Source of the DNA: Clostridiales bacterium
GTDB lineage: Bacteria; Bacillota; Clostridia; Monoglobales; Monoglobaceae
Assembly (NCBI GenBank): GCA_016303265.1
Contig: JAEDLZ010000083.1
Span: 1-5,436 of the forward strand
Length of the DNA: 5,436 nucleotides
Direction of reading: 5' to 3'
Part shown: positions 4,807 through 5,436 of the stretch, piece after piece
How positions within the stretch are numbered: the first letter of the stretch is position 1
How the letters are laid out: each line of letters begins with the position of its first letter
Notes under the pieces: generated by a model
Database searches by the model: none
Told to the model about the DNA's origin: nothing
What the model saw: only the letters and a program-made list of their open reading frames with translations
Position numbers and translations under genes: made by a program

Positions 4807-5196
4807 ATGTTTTGTAAAAATTGCGGTGAAGAAGTTAATGGTAGTTATTGTTCAAACTGCGGTACTAAAACTAATGAAAATGATAATTACAATAATGTAC
4901 ATAACATTAATTTAAATATTGGCAAACAGCATAATCCGTATAAAACAAATGCTTATGCAATTTGGAGTTTGATTTTGGCTTGTATATCGTTTATTTTTGG
5001 GTGGTTTATAACTGCTGTCGCAGCAATTATTTTAGGTAATATGGCTAAAAATCAAATACAGGAAAGAAATGAGCAAGGATATAATCTTGCATCGGCCGGA
5101 ATTGTATTAGGTTGGATTAATATTGGTTTGTCTATTTTTGCAGTTATGATAATTTTAATTTTTGTTGCAGGTATTTTCTCGCGTATATGGATATAA
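4807..5196 (+). CDS. Zinc-ribbon membrane protein with a DUF4190-type domain
   Basis: This encodes a 129-residue protein with an N-terminal zinc ribbon (Cys3, Cys6, Cys15, Cys18 in CxxC-x8-CxxC), an Asn-rich linker (about 22-46) and two hydrophobic stretches (about 49-78 and 95-125). The middle, with ILGNMAKNQI and LASAGIVLGWINI, has the look of the DUF4190 family. Such proteins are widespread in Firmicutes and their function is not known. The start is set at 4807, not at the in-frame ATG at 4792, because MFCKNCG is the usual opening of these zinc ribbons and GGGGGAA (4794-4800) is well placed upstream. A second zinc-ribbon gene follows after 30 bases, probably in the same transcript. Codon choice is far more AT-rich than in the feo genes, which hints at a different origin for this block. 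Confidence 0.85.
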   Translation: MFCKNCGEEVNGSYCSNCGTKTNENDNYNNVHNINLNIGKQHNPYKTNAYAIWSLILACISFIFGWFITAVAAIILGNMAKNQIQERNEQGYNLASAGIVLGWINIGLSIFAVMIILIFVAGIFSRIWI

Positions 5197-5226
5197 TAAG
5201 ATGATTTTGCGGAAAGAGGTGTTTTT

Positions 5227-5379
5227 ATGTTTTGCAGTAAATGCGGAAAAGATGTAGCTAATAATATGACCTTTTGTGATAATTGCGGAAATAGGTTGTA
5301 TAATGAAGATGAAAAATTAGGGGTTAATAAGAGTCAATCCCGGATTTTGTGTAAAGTCTTTACGAAGCCTCCAAGATGA
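5227..5379 (+). pseudogene. Second zinc-ribbon protein gene, apparently truncated
   Basis: This encodes 50 residues: a complete zinc ribbon (MFCSKCGKDV, then CDNCG; Cys3, Cys6, Cys17, Cys20), a short charged linker (to about residue 37) and a tail RILCKVFTKPPR that resembles nothing in the family. Proteins with this opening normally continue into a membrane or other domain, as the neighbour does. The change of character at about 5339 coincides with the possible left end of an insertion sequence, so the tail would be read from inserted DNA. AGAGGTG (5215-5221) is a good ribosome binding site. If the insertion idea is wrong, it is a free-standing 50-residue zinc ribbon, which also occurs in nature. 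Confidence 0.55.
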
Positions 5380-5387
5380 TGTATAAT
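5359..5387 (+). promoter_or_regulatory. Promoter inside the putative mobile element
   Basis: TTTACG (5359-5364, 4 of 6 to -35) and a perfect TATAAT (5382-5387) are 17 bases apart. The start site would be near 5394, at the first base of the right arm of the hairpin 5368-5406, so a transcript from this promoter cannot form the hairpin. Confidence 0.55.
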
Positions 5388-5406
5388 AAAAATATCATTT
5401 TGGAGG
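5368..5406 (+). promoter_or_regulatory. Hairpin sequestering the ribosome binding site of the next gene
   Basis: CCTCCAAGATGAT (5368-5380) pairs with ATCATTTTGGAGG (5394-5406) in 12 of 13 positions across a 13-base loop. The right arm contains GGAGG (5402-5406), the ribosome binding site of the gene starting at 5415. mRNA coming from upstream would fold and hide it; mRNA from the internal promoter lacks the left arm and leaves it free. Protection of this kind against read-through is known for IS10 and IS200. Confidence 0.7.
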
Positions 5407-5414
5407 TTTTAATT

Positions 5415-5436
5415 ATGCCAAGGTACAAATTAAGTC
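5415..5436 (+). CDS. Start of a gene cut by the window, possibly a transposase
   Basis: Only seven codons are present (MPRYKLS). The ATG has an ideal GGAGG site (5402-5406) eight bases upstream and its own promoter. The product cannot be recognised from this. A transposase is inferred only from the context of the apparently truncated zinc-ribbon gene, the terminal-like sequence and the RBS-hiding hairpin. Confidence 0.5.

Larger units (their letters stand above)
5341..5436 (+). mobile_element. Possible left end of an insertion sequence, cut by the window
   Basis: Four signs point to a mobile element starting near 5341: the loss of zinc-ribbon gene sense at this point, a GGATTTTGTGTAAAG terminal-like stretch containing TTGTGTAAA (which I recall from IS256-type ends), a small palindrome GTAAAG-T-CTTTAC (5351-5363), and an RBS-hiding hairpin ahead of a new gene. 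The right end and target-site duplication lie outside the window, so the family and even the element's existence are unproven. The boundary is uncertain by about ten bases. Confidence 0.4.

Noticed and set aside
1..5436. CRISPR array, tRNA or rRNA
   Set aside because: No regularly spaced repeats with unique spacers and no cloverleaf or ribosomal RNA signatures were seen.

Overview
The window looks like chromosomal DNA of a low-GC, anaerobic, gut-type Firmicute of the Clostridia, possibly Oscillospiraceae/Ruminococcaceae. The evidence is AT-rich intergenic DNA, strong AGGAGG-type ribosome binding sites, a feoA-feoA-feoB operon with the small Cys-rich FeoB-associated membrane protein, and a GC-rich hairpin repeat of the kind scattered in Clostridia genomes. 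The organism assignment is an inference from style, not from a marker gene.

Layout. Positions 1-299 are AT-rich with no supported gene, only a possible leftward promoter and a palindromic segment just past the last feo gene. Positions 300-3705 (minus strand) hold a ferrous-iron uptake operon, transcribed right to left: feoA1 (3493-3705), feoA2 (3250-3471), feoB (693-3197) and the Cys-rich protein gene (300-470). A 222-bp mosaic of hairpins and repeats separates the last two genes. Positions 3706-4013 are the divergent control region. A DtxR-family metal-dependent repressor gene (4014-4385, plus) follows, ending in a long bidirectional terminator. A 57-codon ribbon-helix-helix gene (4477-4650, minus) converges on that terminator. 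From about 4700 the DNA is very AT-rich and carries a zinc-ribbon/DUF4190-type membrane protein gene (4807-5196) and a second zinc-ribbon gene (5227-5379) that looks cut short. The cut lies at what may be the left end of an insertion sequence, whose own gene starts at 5415 and runs off the window.

How it fits together. The repressor has the Cys-Glu-His metal-ligand pattern of iron-sensing DtxR/IdeR rather than the Glu pattern of manganese-sensing MntR. Next to it the feo promoter carries three copies of a dyad GTTAG-N6-CTAAC: one over the -10 box, one just after the start site and one in front of the feoA1 ribosome binding site. A fourth copy lies between feoA2 and feoB, inside a possible second promoter. 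The simple model is that Fe(II)-loaded repressor shuts off feo transcription at several points. FeoB is unusual in carrying an acidic insert of roughly 110 residues between its first membrane helix and the rest of the transport core.

The most noteworthy points are the four-operator arrangement with an internal feoB operator, the iron-type ligand set on a short MntR-like scaffold, the acidic FeoB insert, the repeat mosaic inside the operon, and the hairpin at the right edge that hides the ribosome binding site of the putative mobile gene while its promoter sits in the loop.
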